Both the position numbers and the translations under genes were made by a program. A stretch of 64,000 nucleotides of DNA from Tenacibaculum skagerrakense (GTDB lineage: Bacteria; Bacteroidota; Bacteroidia; Flavobacteriales; Flavobacteriaceae). The stretch covers positions 1,290 to 65,289 of the forward strand of contig NZ_SLXM01000005.1 in NCBI RefSeq assembly GCF_004345825.1, written 5' to 3'. Positions 29,688-39,442 of the stretch are shown piece after piece. The notes under the pieces were generated by a model. That model was not told the origin of the DNA and did no database searches. It saw only the letters and a list, made by a program, of their open reading frames with translations. How positions within the stretch are numbered: the stretch's first letter is position 1; every line of letters begins with the position of its first letter.

Positions 29688-31364
29688 TTAAAATCCCGAT
29701 GGGGCATCATCTCCACGATGGTCTGCGCCACCTTCTAATTTACCATTTGGTAATACTAAAATGGCATCTACTTTACCAATTACAGGCGAATCCGTTTCAT
29801 CTATAATATAACCTAGCTTTTTTAGTTGTTCTTTTACAATAATAGTAAAACTGTTTGGCTCCATTCTTATTTCGTCAGGTAACCATTGGTGGTGAAAACG
29901 TGGTTTATTAACAGCTTCTTGCATACCCATATTATATTCATGAACATTTAAGATTGTTTGTAAAACTGAAGTAATAATTGTAGAACCGCCTGGCGTTCCG
30001 ACTACCATAAATAGCTTACCGTTTTTCTCTACAATGGTTGGTGTCATTGAACTTAGCATTCTTTTTTCAGGCTCAATTTTATTGGCTTCTGCGCCAATTA
30101 ATCCAAACATATTTGGGGTACCAGGTTTGCTACTAAAATCGTCCATTTCATTATTTAACAAGAAACCTAATTCTGAGCAGTATAATTTTGAACCATAAGC
30201 ACCATTTAACGTTGAGGTTACCGAAACGGCATTTCCAAACTGATCAACGATAGAGTAGTGGGTGGTTTCATCACTTTCAATAAAGTTTATTTCACCATGA
30301 GATATTTCAGAAGATAGAGTTGGTCTTTCAAATGAAAAGTTTTCCATTCTTGAATTAGCATATTTCTTACTGATTAGTTCTTCCATTGGGATTTTAACAA
30401 AATCAGGGTCTCCTAAAAAATGACTTCTATCGGCATAGGCTCTTCTTTCTGCTTCAACTAACAATTGAATATATTTAGTACTATTATGTTCGTATTGTTC
30501 TATATTAAAAGGTTCTATAGCATTCATTATTTGAGCTAAACAAACGCCACCACTTGATGGAGGAGCCATTGAAATGATTTTTAAATCGTCATAGGTAAAA
30601 ACCACAGGAGTTCTCCATTTAGCTTCATATTTAGCTAAATCTTGCTCAGTTATAATTCCTCCATTATCTTGAAGAAACTTAGCTAGAGTTTTTGCAGTTT
30701 GTCCTTTATAAAACTCATCCCTACCATACTTTTGGATTCTAGTTAAGGTCTCGGCAAGTGAAATATATCTTATAGAATCACCTTTTTTCCAATTGTTATC
30801 AAGTAGAATGGTTTCTTTGTTAGCTTTTCTAAAGTTTGGAGTATGTTTTTCTAAGCGTTTTTGTTGTTTTTCAGTAACAACAACTCCTTTTTTAGCCAAT
30901 TCAATAACAGGTTGTAAGATATCTTCAATAGGTAAGCTACCAAATTTTTTATGTGAAGCAAATACACCAGCAACAGTTCCGGGTACTCCAACAGCCATAG
31001 CTCCTAAAGTACTTTTATTTTCAATAACATTTCCTAAAGAATCTAAAAACATGTTTTTTGTAGCGCTTAATGGAGCTTTTTCTCGATAATCTAAGGCGCC
31101 TATTTCTCCATTATTTTTTCTGTAAACCATAAATCCGCCACCACCTATATTACCAGCGTACGGATAAGCGACAGCTAGGGCTAATTCTGTAGCAACCATT
31201 GCATCGAAAGCATTGCCCCCTTTTTTTAAAATATCAGAACCAATCTTAGAAGCTTCAGCTCTAGCAGAAACTACCATTGCTTTTTCTGTAATTAAACCAA
31301 TTTCAGGTTGAGGTTTGCAGTTAAAAAAAAATAAAGAAACTATAATTGGGAGGAATTTTTTCAT
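29688..31364 (-). CDS. ggt: Gamma-glutamyltransferase (lipoprotein)
   Basis: This enzyme hydrolyses or transfers the gamma-glutamyl group of glutathione in the periplasm. The precursor has 558 residues, matures by autocleavage, and starts the small subunit at the Thr of ETTHYSIVD (near residue 367). Conserved stretches include GGNAFDAMVATELALAVAYPYAGNIGGGGFMVYR near 50-83, MAPPSSGGVCLAQIMNA, and the catalytic GTPGGSTIITSVLQ region. The N-terminus (MKKFLPIIVSLFFFNC) has a lipobox-like Cys16, so membrane anchoring is likely. The next gene upstream lies 22 bases away and may be co-transcribed. Confidence 0.95.
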   Translation of the reverse strand: MKKFLPIIVSLFFFNCKPQPEIGLITEKAMVVSARAEASKIGSDILKKGGNAFDAMVATELALAVAYPYAGNIGGGGFMVYRKNNGEIGALDYREKAPLSATKNMFLDSLGNVIENKSTLGAMAVGVPGTVAGVFASHKKFGSLPIEDILQPVIELAKKGVVVTEKQQKRLEKHTPNFRKANKETILLDNNWKKGDSIRYISLAETLTRIQKYGRDEFYKGQTAKTLAKFLQDNGGIITEQDLAKYEAKWRTPVVFTYDDLKIISMAPPSSGGVCLAQIMNAIEPFNIEQYEHNSTKYIQLLVEAERRAYADRSHFLGDPDFVKIPMEELISKKYANSRMENFSFERPTLSSEISHGEINFIESDETTHYSIVDQFGNAVSVTSTLNGAYGSKLYCSELGFLLNNEMDDFSSKPGTPNMFGLIGAEANKIEPEKRMLSSMTPTIVEKNGKLFMVVGTPGGSTIITSVLQTILNVHEYNMGMQEAVNKPRFHHQWLPDEIRMEPNSFTIIVKEQLKKLGYIIDETDSPVIGKVDAILVLPNGKLEGGADHRGDDAPSGF

Positions 31365-31386
31365 ACAATGTTGAAATCTTGAAAAG

Positions 31387-31962
31387 TTATTTTATTAAAA
31401 ACTCATCAGATTTAAAATTAATATAGTTAGCAAAAAAAGAAGCAAACCATTTTAAATCATCTAATAAGTATTTTTCATCTTCGTTATCAAATCCTAAAAG
31501 CAAATGTTTTTCATTATTTGTATCTACTAAATAAAGTTTTCCATGATTAGTATTTTGTTTAATATCTGTAATGTCAATTTCAAAATCGGTTACAGTATCA
31601 CCATCAAAAGAATATTCTTCAGATTCTGTATTGATAATAATTTTATTGTTTACTAGTTTTTTCTTGTTTGCATTTGATTCCCATTTAGCTTTCATTCTTG
31701 AAAAATTGAACGCTGATGTTCCTAAGAAAAAAATAAAGATAGCAAACATCTTTCCTGTATGTGATCTGATGAAATCAGATTTAAAAGTCAAATAATAAAT
31801 TAATATTATGATAGCGATTAAGAAAGGAATAATAATTAAACCAATGAAGTTAGCATAATCCATTTTAGGTTTTCCTATTATTATATTATTATTTTCTTTA
31901 TAAAAAGAAATTTTCAACCTTTTTAATTTAGATTCAAATAAGTCTAATTTTTGGTTTTTCAT
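31387..31962 (-). CDS. Hypothetical membrane protein with two helices
   Basis: The 191-residue protein has a basic N-terminal part, two hydrophobic helices (about 39-60 and 71-90), and a soluble C-terminal domain rich in acidic residues (NTESEEYSFDGDTVTDFEIDITDIKQ). That tail recalls PH-like membrane-associated domains, but I cannot name a family. Its ATG overlaps the stop of the AcpH-like gene by four bases (ATGA), so the two are translated together. Confidence 0.75.
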   Translation of the reverse strand: MKNQKLDLFESKLKRLKISFYKENNNIIIGKPKMDYANFIGLIIIPFLIAIIILIYYLTFKSDFIRSHTGKMFAIFIFFLGTSAFNFSRMKAKWESNANKKKLVNNKIIINTESEEYSFDGDTVTDFEIDITDIKQNTNHGKLYLVDTNNEKHLLLGFDNEDEKYLLDDLKWFASFFANYINFKSDEFLIK

Positions 31963-32543
31963 AGTTTGTCAATTTCAATAGAAACAAAATTAATTAGTTC
32001 AAACATAAAGGTTTGAAAATCATTTTCAAAATCTGTGTAATACAATTCAAGATCTTCAATAGCTAAGTTCATTTTTGATTTTCCTCTTGTCCTTCTGTTC
32101 ATTCCTTTTAAAACATCTTGAATTCCTTCAATAAACTGATAATTATACAACCAGTTGTATTGAATCATGTAGGGAAGGAGTTCTTTGGTTTTTTCTGGTA
32201 AAATTTTTAGCTGACTTTGTAAATAAGCATAGATGCTATTAGTATAAATGTCTAATGGAATTTGAGAGTAATCGTCCCAGTTTTTAGCAAGAAAATGATC
32301 GTAAAAGATATCTATAATAACACCATCGTAATGGCCATATCGTTCATGTAAACGACGTTTGCTTATGCGGACTATTTCATTTGAATCCGTAAAAGTATCT
32401 ATTTTACGATGTAAATGAATTCCTTTTTGAATATCTTCTGGTAAATGTTTGAATTTATTTCCTCTAACATGATCAGCAATAAAATTACCAAGCATTATAT
32501 GTGGATTATTGGGAGATAAATACAAATGAGCCAAAAAATTCAT
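31959..32543 (-). CDS. Acyl carrier protein phosphodiesterase-like protein (AcpH family)
   Basis: AcpH removes the phosphopantetheine group from ACP; many relatives are uncharacterised. The 194-residue protein carries the family's HD-like pattern: MNFLAHLYLS, MLGNFIADHVRG, GIHLHRKIDTFTDSN, and GVIIDIFYDHFLAKNW, with His and Asp ligands for a metal. The sequence TACATTTA-TGCA-ATG sets a -7 element four bases from the start codon, so the mRNA is probably leaderless. It leads a two-gene unit. Confidence 0.88.
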   Translation of the reverse strand: MNFLAHLYLSPNNPHIMLGNFIADHVRGNKFKHLPEDIQKGIHLHRKIDTFTDSNEIVRISKRRLHERYGHYDGVIIDIFYDHFLAKNWDDYSQIPLDIYTNSIYAYLQSQLKILPEKTKELLPYMIQYNWLYNYQFIEGIQDVLKGMNRRTRGKSKMNLAIEDLELYYTDFENDFQTFMFELINFVSIEIDKL

Positions 32544-32547
32544 TGCA

Positions 32548-32555
32548 TAAATGTA
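32548..32555 (-). promoter_or_regulatory. -7 promoter element of the AcpH-like gene (leaderless arrangement)
   Basis: TACATTTA on the minus strand fits TAnnTTTA; four bases (TGCA) separate it from ATG 32543. Confidence 0.45.
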
Positions 32556-32584
32556 GCGAAAAAAGACTAATTAAGATCAACGAG

Positions 32585-34246
32585 TTATTCTACCGCAAAA
32601 TCTTGTGTAATAGACACTAATTTTCCGTTTATATCATAACCTTGAATTGTAATTTCATAAGTTCCTATAACATCAGATGTATAGAAAGTTACCTCTTTGG
32701 TTGTGTTTTTTACGCTAGGATTCCAATACAGTTGTGTTCTAAAATCAGGTATTCTTGTATTACTTTCTTTATGGTCTTGAAAGAAATATATTTTTTTAGG
32801 TTGTACAGGTTGTACATCAAATTTTGTGTATTCATTGTTGTTTTCGGCATAATTGCCTTTGAAAGTTTCTACAAGTACGATACCTTGATATATAGCATTT
32901 CCGTAAAAGTATTTGTCTTTAACCAGAGAAATGGTTTTAATTTTTCTAGAATTATAACTCATAAAACTAGTATGATCCATTATTATTCTACCATCTATGA
33001 TTAAAAGTGACGGCAGGTAATTTAAAGTTTCAGAAGCATCAGCATCAGTAACTTTTATTTGATAGTCGTCTCCTTTTTTATAAAAACCAGCACCTTCGAT
33101 TACCTCAATAAATGTTTCTTTTATGGTATTAAATCGAGTATAATCATCCAACGGATAGGCTACTTTAATTCTGTCTAATAGTAAATCTTTTTTTGAAATG
33201 TCTATTATTGAATCTTGTTTTACCGTATAGTAAGCATTCTCAATTTGAGAGTATAAACTCCTGTTTTTAATAAGTGTTACCGCCGATTCATCTAATTGAA
33301 TCGGAGCAAAATCACTTAACGCTTTAATTGTGTTTTCAGATTCAATAAGTTCTATTGTATATGCCGATTTGTTCTTGTCAAGTATACTAATATAGACAGC
33401 GTTTTTGTTAAGATTTTCAATGTTAAAGTAAAACTCACCGTTGCTATTAGTAATAGCAGTTAGTGGAAGTGATTTATTATTTTCAAAGGATAACGCTAGT
33501 TTTACATTTAAAAGTTTAGCAGATGTAGAACTTATTTTTCCTTTAATAAGAGAACCTCTCAATTCTGGTAAAAATAATTGATTACTTCCAGTTACTTTTG
33601 AGTTCTTTAAACTAGCGGTTGGAACAGAATAATTGTCTTTTAGTGTTACTGAAATCGAAAAATCTCCATTGATGGTTTCAAGTTTTTCAGTTGAAAGAGG
33701 TAATATTATTTTCTCTCTTTTTTTATAAGAAGTAGCTATGCTTTTTATAAAAGAGTTCTCATTACTTGAGCTTGTTGATTCTTTGATGTTTGTATTTGAT
33801 GCATCAGAACTACTTGTCGGTAATTTGTTAGAAAAAGGATTTATGATAATGATATTCTTTTCAAAGAATTCCTTTTTGTTAAGCATCCATTTCGTGTATG
33901 CAATAAGTTTATAAGAACCTGTTTTTACTTTTGTATCAATAAACACATCACCATAACCGGTACCATTAGTAAGTGCAATCTTTTGTTTTGAAATACTACT
34001 ATTTTCTTGATTAATTAATTCTACATACGCAATATTACTGAAAGGAGTATATTGATTGTTTTTATTTAGACAATATACTTTGTAAAATAATTTTTCCCCA
34101 GAAACTAGAAAGTCATTGTTTAAATGAACATGAATTTTTTCACTAGGATGGTTTTCTAAGTTGTTAAGTAGCTTATAATCAACATTCGATTGAGCAATTC
34201 CAATACATGCTACGGTAATATGTAATAAAAATAGTATTCTTTTCAT
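32585..34246 (-). CDS. Secreted MG2/Ig-like domain protein of the TonB receptor operon
   Basis: The 553-residue protein has a signal peptide (1-18). An MG2-like beta domain spans residues 35-135 (SEKIHVHLNNDFLVSGEKLFYKVYCLN and GYGDVFIDTKVKTGSYKLIAYTKWML), followed by a Ser/Asn-rich linker and a carboxypeptidase-regulatory-like stretch near 220-285. The C-terminal half holds a plug-like segment (LLIIDGRIIMDHTSFMSYNSRKIKTISLVKDKYFYGNAIYQGIVLV). It lies 10 bases after a DUF4249 gene and is the last gene of a five-gene operon. It probably works on the outer membrane with the TonB-dependent receptor; no enzyme signature is present. Confidence 0.8.
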   Translation of the reverse strand: MKRILFLLHITVACIGIAQSNVDYKLLNNLENHPSEKIHVHLNNDFLVSGEKLFYKVYCLNKNNQYTPFSNIAYVELINQENSSISKQKIALTNGTGYGDVFIDTKVKTGSYKLIAYTKWMLNKKEFFEKNIIIINPFSNKLPTSSSDASNTNIKESTSSSNENSFIKSIATSYKKREKIILPLSTEKLETINGDFSISVTLKDNYSVPTASLKNSKVTGSNQLFLPELRGSLIKGKISSTSAKLLNVKLALSFENNKSLPLTAITNSNGEFYFNIENLNKNAVYISILDKNKSAYTIELIESENTIKALSDFAPIQLDESAVTLIKNRSLYSQIENAYYTVKQDSIIDISKKDLLLDRIKVAYPLDDYTRFNTIKETFIEVIEGAGFYKKGDDYQIKVTDADASETLNYLPSLLIIDGRIIMDHTSFMSYNSRKIKTISLVKDKYFYGNAIYQGIVLVETFKGNYAENNNEYTKFDVQPVQPKKIYFFQDHKESNTRIPDFRTQLYWNPSVKNTTKEVTFYTSDVIGTYEITIQGYDINGKLVSITQDFAVE

Positions 34247-34256
34247 TTTTTTAATT

Positions 34257-35471
34257 TTAATCTACCCAAAAATCAGGTTGTTGAACAGGTCCTAAGTGTG
34301 AACAATCTCCACATTGTCTTAATACAACTTGGTATGGAGAATTTGAAGATCCTCCACCAATTCCTCCAGGAGGTTCATCATAAAATATGTGCGTTGCTAA
34401 AAAGTCTAGTAAAGGAGAATTCCCAAAGTTATCTTCAAAAAGAGGTTGAGGAAACTCATTACAAGCATTCGAGTCTGTATAGTTTTTGTAAGAAATATCG
34501 GTGATGTCACTTCTATTAAAGAAAAAGCGTTTTTCACTAAAAGAAGAAACCTCAAAGAAACCTATAACGTTGTTTTTGTCAGGATTTGATTCTGCTGTAA
34601 TATTACTAGGGATGTTACCAACTTGAGTTTGAGAAAAAATATCGTTTTGGTCTGAGAATTTATCTAATAACTGATAATAGTCGTATGTATTTTGATTGAG
34701 TACATACTGTTTTAAAAGAATACTATATCTAAGTCCAACTATATAACTTTCTAAAGGTATTTCTCTTATAGTAAAACCTAAAACCTGATCCTGTGCTAAC
34801 GTTTTTGTCTCAGTAATCAAGATGCTATTTGATTTTTTATTTCCATAACAAAATCCTTCACCATAAATTTCAGGCTCTTTGTCAACCAAATCAAAATCAT
34901 AAGGTGAAACATCTGACAATATTCTAATACGCTTAGAATTCCATATAAAAGCCTTTATTTTATAAGTTTCTTCATACTCATAACGGTAATAACTTCCATC
35001 GATGTTATTTCCAGAGGAGTTTGCTTTAAAAACAATTATAGATTCGTTATCGATATTAGCATCGATAGTTGCAGTCATATCTGTAATTTCAGAAATATTT
35101 GGTAACTGCTCGCTTCTTGAACTATACTTTTCTCCATCATAGGTTTGAATGTTTAATATGTACTTCTTATTAGGTTGAACTGCGAAAGCTTGAGTAGATG
35201 TATATATTCCATTATCAGTTTCCTGAAAATTATAAACAGCACCAGAATCATCTGTAATAGTAATAACTGCATTTCTCTCAGAGATTACATCTTCAGATTC
35301 GATTGGAGTAGTACGAGACAGCTCTATACGATGAGTTTTTAACTCGTTTGTAATAATAGCTTTTACCACTAAATTACTTTCAAATGAAGTGCTAGGAAAC
35401 TCAACAGTTTCAATACAGCTACTTAATATGATAGCAACAAATAAATATGATATGTTTTTAATTTTCTTCAT
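34257..35471 (-). CDS. DUF4249 lipoprotein (copy 2)
   Basis: The 404-residue protein has a lipoprotein signal ending in LSSC (Cys19). The mature part begins IETVEFPSTSFESNLVV, as in DUF4249. An N-terminal beta-rich domain contains VITITDDSGAVYNFQETDNGIYTS, and the C-terminus ends with the CGDCSHLGPVQQPDFW motif. The whole chain is clearly homologous to the adjacent upstream copy, with stretches such as DIFSQTQVGNIPSN and GFFEVSS shared. DUF4249 proteins accompany TonB-dependent receptors in Bacteroidota and probably face the outer-membrane surface; their function is unknown. Confidence 0.9.
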   Translation of the reverse strand: MKKIKNISYLFVAIILSSCIETVEFPSTSFESNLVVKAIITNELKTHRIELSRTTPIESEDVISERNAVITITDDSGAVYNFQETDNGIYTSTQAFAVQPNKKYILNIQTYDGEKYSSRSEQLPNISEITDMTATIDANIDNESIIVFKANSSGNNIDGSYYRYEYEETYKIKAFIWNSKRIRILSDVSPYDFDLVDKEPEIYGEGFCYGNKKSNSILITETKTLAQDQVLGFTIREIPLESYIVGLRYSILLKQYVLNQNTYDYYQLLDKFSDQNDIFSQTQVGNIPSNITAESNPDKNNVIGFFEVSSFSEKRFFFNRSDITDISYKNYTDSNACNEFPQPLFEDNFGNSPLLDFLATHIFYDEPPGGIGGGSSNSPYQVVLRQCGDCSHLGPVQQPDFWVD

Positions 35472-35479
35472 TAATTATT

Positions 35480-36697
35480 TTATTCTGTCCAAAAATCAGG
35501 TGGATTAACTGGACCTAAATGTGAACAATCACCACATATTTTTAATGCTAATTGATACGGCTTATTAGGTGGTATAATAAGAACATCAGGAGGACTTTGA
35601 TAAATCCATCCTGTTCTCAATCTATTTAAAAGAGGAGAACGTCCACGAGAATCTTCGATTTCTGGATTTACACGCTCTGCACATGAGCCAAGATTTTGAT
35701 AATTTTCAAAATCAACTTCTGTTATGTCTTCTCTGTTTAAGAAAATTCTTTTTGTGGATAGAGAAGAAACTTCAAAGAAACCTAAAACCTTATCCTCTTG
35801 AGGGTTGTCTACAGATGTAACATTGCTAGGAATATTACCAACTTGTGTTTGAGAAAATATATCATCTGGATTTGAAAATTTATCTAACAAAGTATAAAAG
35901 TCAAATGTATTTTGATTGATGACATATTGTTTTACTAAAATACTGTATCGAATACCAATAATATAACTATCCAAAGGGATTTGTCTTATTGGAAATCCGA
36001 TAACCTGATCTTGTGATAATGATAACGTTTCTGTTACTAATACCTTTTTTGATTTTTGATTTCCATAACAAAATCCAATTCCATCTTCCTCAGGAGTTTT
36101 ATCTACTAATTCAAATTCATAAGGGTTAGTATCTGAAATTATCAAAAGCTTTTTTTGACTCCAAATAGGCGTTTTTATTTTATACGTTTCATCGTATTCG
36201 TATCGGTAATAGTTACCATCTCCTGAAGAGGGGTTACTATTAGCTTTTATAACTAGCTCTTGAATTTGAGATATTTCATTTTCTTCTATACTGATATCTA
36301 AATCACCAACTGTAGCAGTACCAGGAAGCATTTCTTCAGATGAGGTGTATTTTTGTCCATTACTAGTTTCTATATTCAACGTATATTTTTTAGCAGCTTC
36401 AGCAGAGAAAGTATTTATCGATGTATACGTTCCATCTTCTGTTTCTTGAAAATTATAAATTGCACCAGTATTGTCTGTTACAAATACAGTAGCATTTTTC
36501 TCTGGACTTAATTTGGTTGAATCTATAGGAATTGTTCTAGATAATTCTACCGTATGGTTTTTAAGCTCATTAGTTAGTATTCCGTTTACAACAAGGTTAC
36601 TGTCTACAGAAATTGTAGAAAACTCAACAGGTTCAATACAACTATCAATAATTAATAAACCAATAAGTAAATATATGTATGAGATAATTTTTTTCAT
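35480..36697 (-). CDS. DUF4249 lipoprotein (copy 1)
   Basis: The 405-residue protein has a lipobox (LIIDSC, Cys20) and the DUF4249 layout: VEFSTISVDSNLVVNGILTNELK, an Ig-like strand set with VFVTDNTGAIYNFQE, and the tail CGDCSHLGPVNPPDFW. It lies 5 bases after the receptor gene and 8 bases before its paralogue, so the pair arose by tandem duplication in the operon. The two differ most in the loop before the C-terminal motif, which could reflect different ligands. Predicted to be a surface or outer-membrane lipoprotein partner of the receptor. Confidence 0.9.
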   Translation of the reverse strand: MKKIISYIYLLIGLLIIDSCIEPVEFSTISVDSNLVVNGILTNELKNHTVELSRTIPIDSTKLSPEKNATVFVTDNTGAIYNFQETEDGTYTSINTFSAEAAKKYTLNIETSNGQKYTSSEEMLPGTATVGDLDISIEENEISQIQELVIKANSNPSSGDGNYYRYEYDETYKIKTPIWSQKKLLIISDTNPYEFELVDKTPEEDGIGFCYGNQKSKKVLVTETLSLSQDQVIGFPIRQIPLDSYIIGIRYSILVKQYVINQNTFDFYTLLDKFSNPDDIFSQTQVGNIPSNVTSVDNPQEDKVLGFFEVSSLSTKRIFLNREDITEVDFENYQNLGSCAERVNPEIEDSRGRSPLLNRLRTGWIYQSPPDVLIIPPNKPYQLALKICGDCSHLGPVNPPDFWTE

Positions 36698-36702
36698 GAT
36701 AC

Positions 36703-39438
36703 TTAAAATTTAAAATTATAAGTAATGGTTGGAATCGGCACGGAGAAAATAGAACTCTGATAGGCTTCAACATTACCATCTGCATTAGTCTGGAAAAACA
36801 CAGAGTAAGGATTGTTTCTTCCTAGTACATTGTAAACCGAGATATTCCAGAAACTATGTGCAAACTTTTTGATTTTATGATTCCCTTCGATATTGATTCC
36901 GATATCTAAACGATAATAATCTGGAATTCTAAACTGGTTTCTATTACTGTAAGTTAAAAATTCTGCTCCCTGAAAAATGAATTTACCTGTAGGATAGGTA
37001 ATAGGTCTTCCTGTTTGATAGGTAAAGTTAGTAGAGAAGCTGTATCTTTCTGTAAACTTGTAATTTAAAACTGCAGTTAAATCATGAGGTTTGTCATAAT
37101 TTGTAGGGAAAAAGTTTCCATTATTAACTCTCTCTTCGTTAAACTGACTGTCTAATTGAATTAAAGATCTAGAGTAACTATATCCTAACCATCCGTTTAA
37201 TCTTCCTCTGTTCTTTTTGATAAGGAACTCTGCTCCGTAAGATTTTCCTTTACCTTGCAATACTTCTGTTTCAATGTTTTCGTTCAATAATAAATTAGCT
37301 CCAATTTTATAATCTAAAAGGTTTTGATATTCCTTGTAATAGCCTTCTAAACTAATTTCATAATCATTTCCATTGATGTTTTTAAAGGCACCAAAAGATA
37401 ATTGAGTTCCTTCTTGTGGTTTAATATTAGTGTTCGAAAGTCTCCAAGTATCAATAGGAGTAGCTGTTGTGTTATTGTTTAGTCGGTGAATGTATTGGAA
37501 AGATTTATTGAAACTTCCTTTTAATGATAATGAGTTGGTTAAGGCATATCTTCCGGACAAACGATAACTTAATCCATGATATGTTTTAAAAATCTCGTTA
37601 TTATCATACGATACTGTATTTACAACGGTAGTCTCGTTTTTAGGAGCATTATCTTGATACTCTCTTTGTACTGAAGGTCCAAGAGCTAAGTACTGGTTCA
37701 AACGTAAACCAACATTAAAGTTCAGTTTTTTATTGACTGTAATTTCATCTGATATAAAGAGGGCATTTTCTAATGCTTTTTCTTCAGGAATTGTTAAAGG
37801 AACAACAGTTGAGTTCTCTCCATTGGGTTTTATAGTACCTGGATTTATATTGTAAAGTTTTGACTCTAAACCATAATCAATTTTATGTGTATCAGAATAA
37901 TCATATTGCAACTTGATTTTTAAATCGGTTTCGCTGATAGTATAATCTAAGTCAAAACCTTTATTGGTATCATCACTTTCATAGTTAATGTCAAAAGCAT
38001 ATCTACTATGCGAAACAACAATATTTCCTCTGTTTTTATCATTAAAAACATGCTCCCAGTTTAAAGAAGCCATTACATTTCCGTAGTTATTAATTGTGTC
38101 AGAAGCAATTTGAAATTGATCTTTACTAAAATAACCTGTAGCTTTTATGGCATTGTTGTCATTTATTTGGTGTTTATATTTAGCTATTAAATCATAAAAA
38201 GAAACACTACTATTTTCAATTTGTTTGTTGTTTACCAATCCTAAAATCCAATCAGAATAAGTACTTCGAACACCTAACGTTAATCCAGATTTATCTTTAA
38301 CAACAGGAATATCAACATTCACGTTTCCTGTTACAGGTCCGATAGAAGCTTCACCTTGAAATTTTTGAGTACTTGGATCTTTAGTTCGTATATCAAATAC
38401 AGAAGACAATCTTCCTCCATATTCAGAAGGAATATTTCCTGTGTATATTTTTAAATCATTAGTTGTAAATGGATTGATGGCCGAAAATAAACCAAGAAAG
38501 TGTGTTGGGTTATAAATAACTCCATTATCAAGTAAAAATAAATTTTGATCTACTTTTCCACCTCTTACATTAACACCTTCAGATCCTTCACCAGTTGATT
38601 TTATAGCAGGTAAGGTAATCGCAACTTTTAAAATATCTCGTTCACCTAATACTAAAGGAATCTTCTTAATTTCTTTCGCTTTTATTTGGCTAATTCCTGC
38701 AATCGTTTGCCTGATGTTTCTTGTACGATTTGCATTAATAACAACTTCTTCTAATTGCTCTGATTTTTCGTTAATAGAAAAGTTAAGCTTACCATCGCTA
38801 TATATAATGATGTTCTTATAATCACTATCAAAACCAACAAAAGAAGTTTCTAATTGATTTTCACCAAAAGGGAGATTGATTTTAAAGTACCCCTTATTAT
38901 CAGTAGTAGCATAAATGTTTTTAGTTCTTTCAAAAATAGTAACGCCCTCAATAGGTTCTCCATTTTTGTCGTTAATTACTCTACCTGATAAGGTGTAAGA
39001 GCTTTTTTTATTACTAACTTCTTTCCCTATTTTTATAATGTTGTTTCCTTCTGTATTAACAAGAACTGGAGTGTCGGAAGTATCAGAATTTTCAATATCA
39101 TCAATTTCATAAACACTTTTCTTAATTAAGTTACCATTGGTAAGTATTATTCTATGATTATCCATTACAAAATAATTGATGGTACTTCCACCAAATAAAG
39201 TGTCTAATACATCAGAAATCTTCGCATTGTTAAATGTAAAAGTTACTTTTTCATCAGTTAACCAATCTTTTAAGAAGTAAAAATGATAGTTAGAATTGTT
39301 CTCAATAAGTTTAATTACTTCTTCTGTAGTTAAATTATTGGCATTTATAGAAATAGTTTCTTTTTTTTCTTGTGAATTGATGACAGAAAAAAAGAAAATA
39401 AATAGGATCGATAGAGTTCTTTGAATAGCTAATTTCAT
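36703..39438 (-). CDS. TonB-dependent outer-membrane receptor with STN and carboxypeptidase-like domains
   Basis: The 911-residue receptor has a signal peptide (1-22), an STN domain (about 25-105, ISINANNLTTEEVIKLIENN), and a carboxypeptidase-regulatory-like domain (about 148-232, LSGRVINDKNGEPIEGVTIFERT). The plug follows at about 240-345, with EGSEGVNVRGGKVDQNLFLLDNGVIYNP, and then the 22-strand barrel ending in the aromatic residue of ITYNFKF. STN domains usually signal to an anti-sigma factor, but none is encoded nearby. The substrate is unknown; this DUF4249-linked group differs from SusC, which pairs with SusD. It lies 4 bases after a small secreted protein gene. Confidence 0.93.
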   Translation of the reverse strand: MKLAIQRTLSILFIFFFSVINSQEKKETISINANNLTTEEVIKLIENNSNYHFYFLKDWLTDEKVTFTFNNAKISDVLDTLFGGSTINYFVMDNHRIILTNGNLIKKSVYEIDDIENSDTSDTPVLVNTEGNNIIKIGKEVSNKKSSYTLSGRVINDKNGEPIEGVTIFERTKNIYATTDNKGYFKINLPFGENQLETSFVGFDSDYKNIIIYSDGKLNFSINEKSEQLEEVVINANRTRNIRQTIAGISQIKAKEIKKIPLVLGERDILKVAITLPAIKSTGEGSEGVNVRGGKVDQNLFLLDNGVIYNPTHFLGLFSAINPFTTNDLKIYTGNIPSEYGGRLSSVFDIRTKDPSTQKFQGEASIGPVTGNVNVDIPVVKDKSGLTLGVRSTYSDWILGLVNNKQIENSSVSFYDLIAKYKHQINDNNAIKATGYFSKDQFQIASDTINNYGNVMASLNWEHVFNDKNRGNIVVSHSRYAFDINYESDDTNKGFDLDYTISETDLKIKLQYDYSDTHKIDYGLESKLYNINPGTIKPNGENSTVVPLTIPEEKALENALFISDEITVNKKLNFNVGLRLNQYLALGPSVQREYQDNAPKNETTVVNTVSYDNNEIFKTYHGLSYRLSGRYALTNSLSLKGSFNKSFQYIHRLNNNTTATPIDTWRLSNTNIKPQEGTQLSFGAFKNINGNDYEISLEGYYKEYQNLLDYKIGANLLLNENIETEVLQGKGKSYGAEFLIKKNRGRLNGWLGYSYSRSLIQLDSQFNEERVNNGNFFPTNYDKPHDLTAVLNYKFTERYSFSTNFTYQTGRPITYPTGKFIFQGAEFLTYSNRNQFRIPDYYRLDIGINIEGNHKIKKFAHSFWNISVYNVLGRNNPYSVFFQTNADGNVEAYQSSIFSVPIPTITYNFKF

Positions 39439-39442
39439 TTGG

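Noticed and set aside
31571..31795. Plus-strand frame opposite the two-helix membrane protein
   Set aside because: Shadow of the minus-strand gene, which has translational coupling to the AcpH-like gene.
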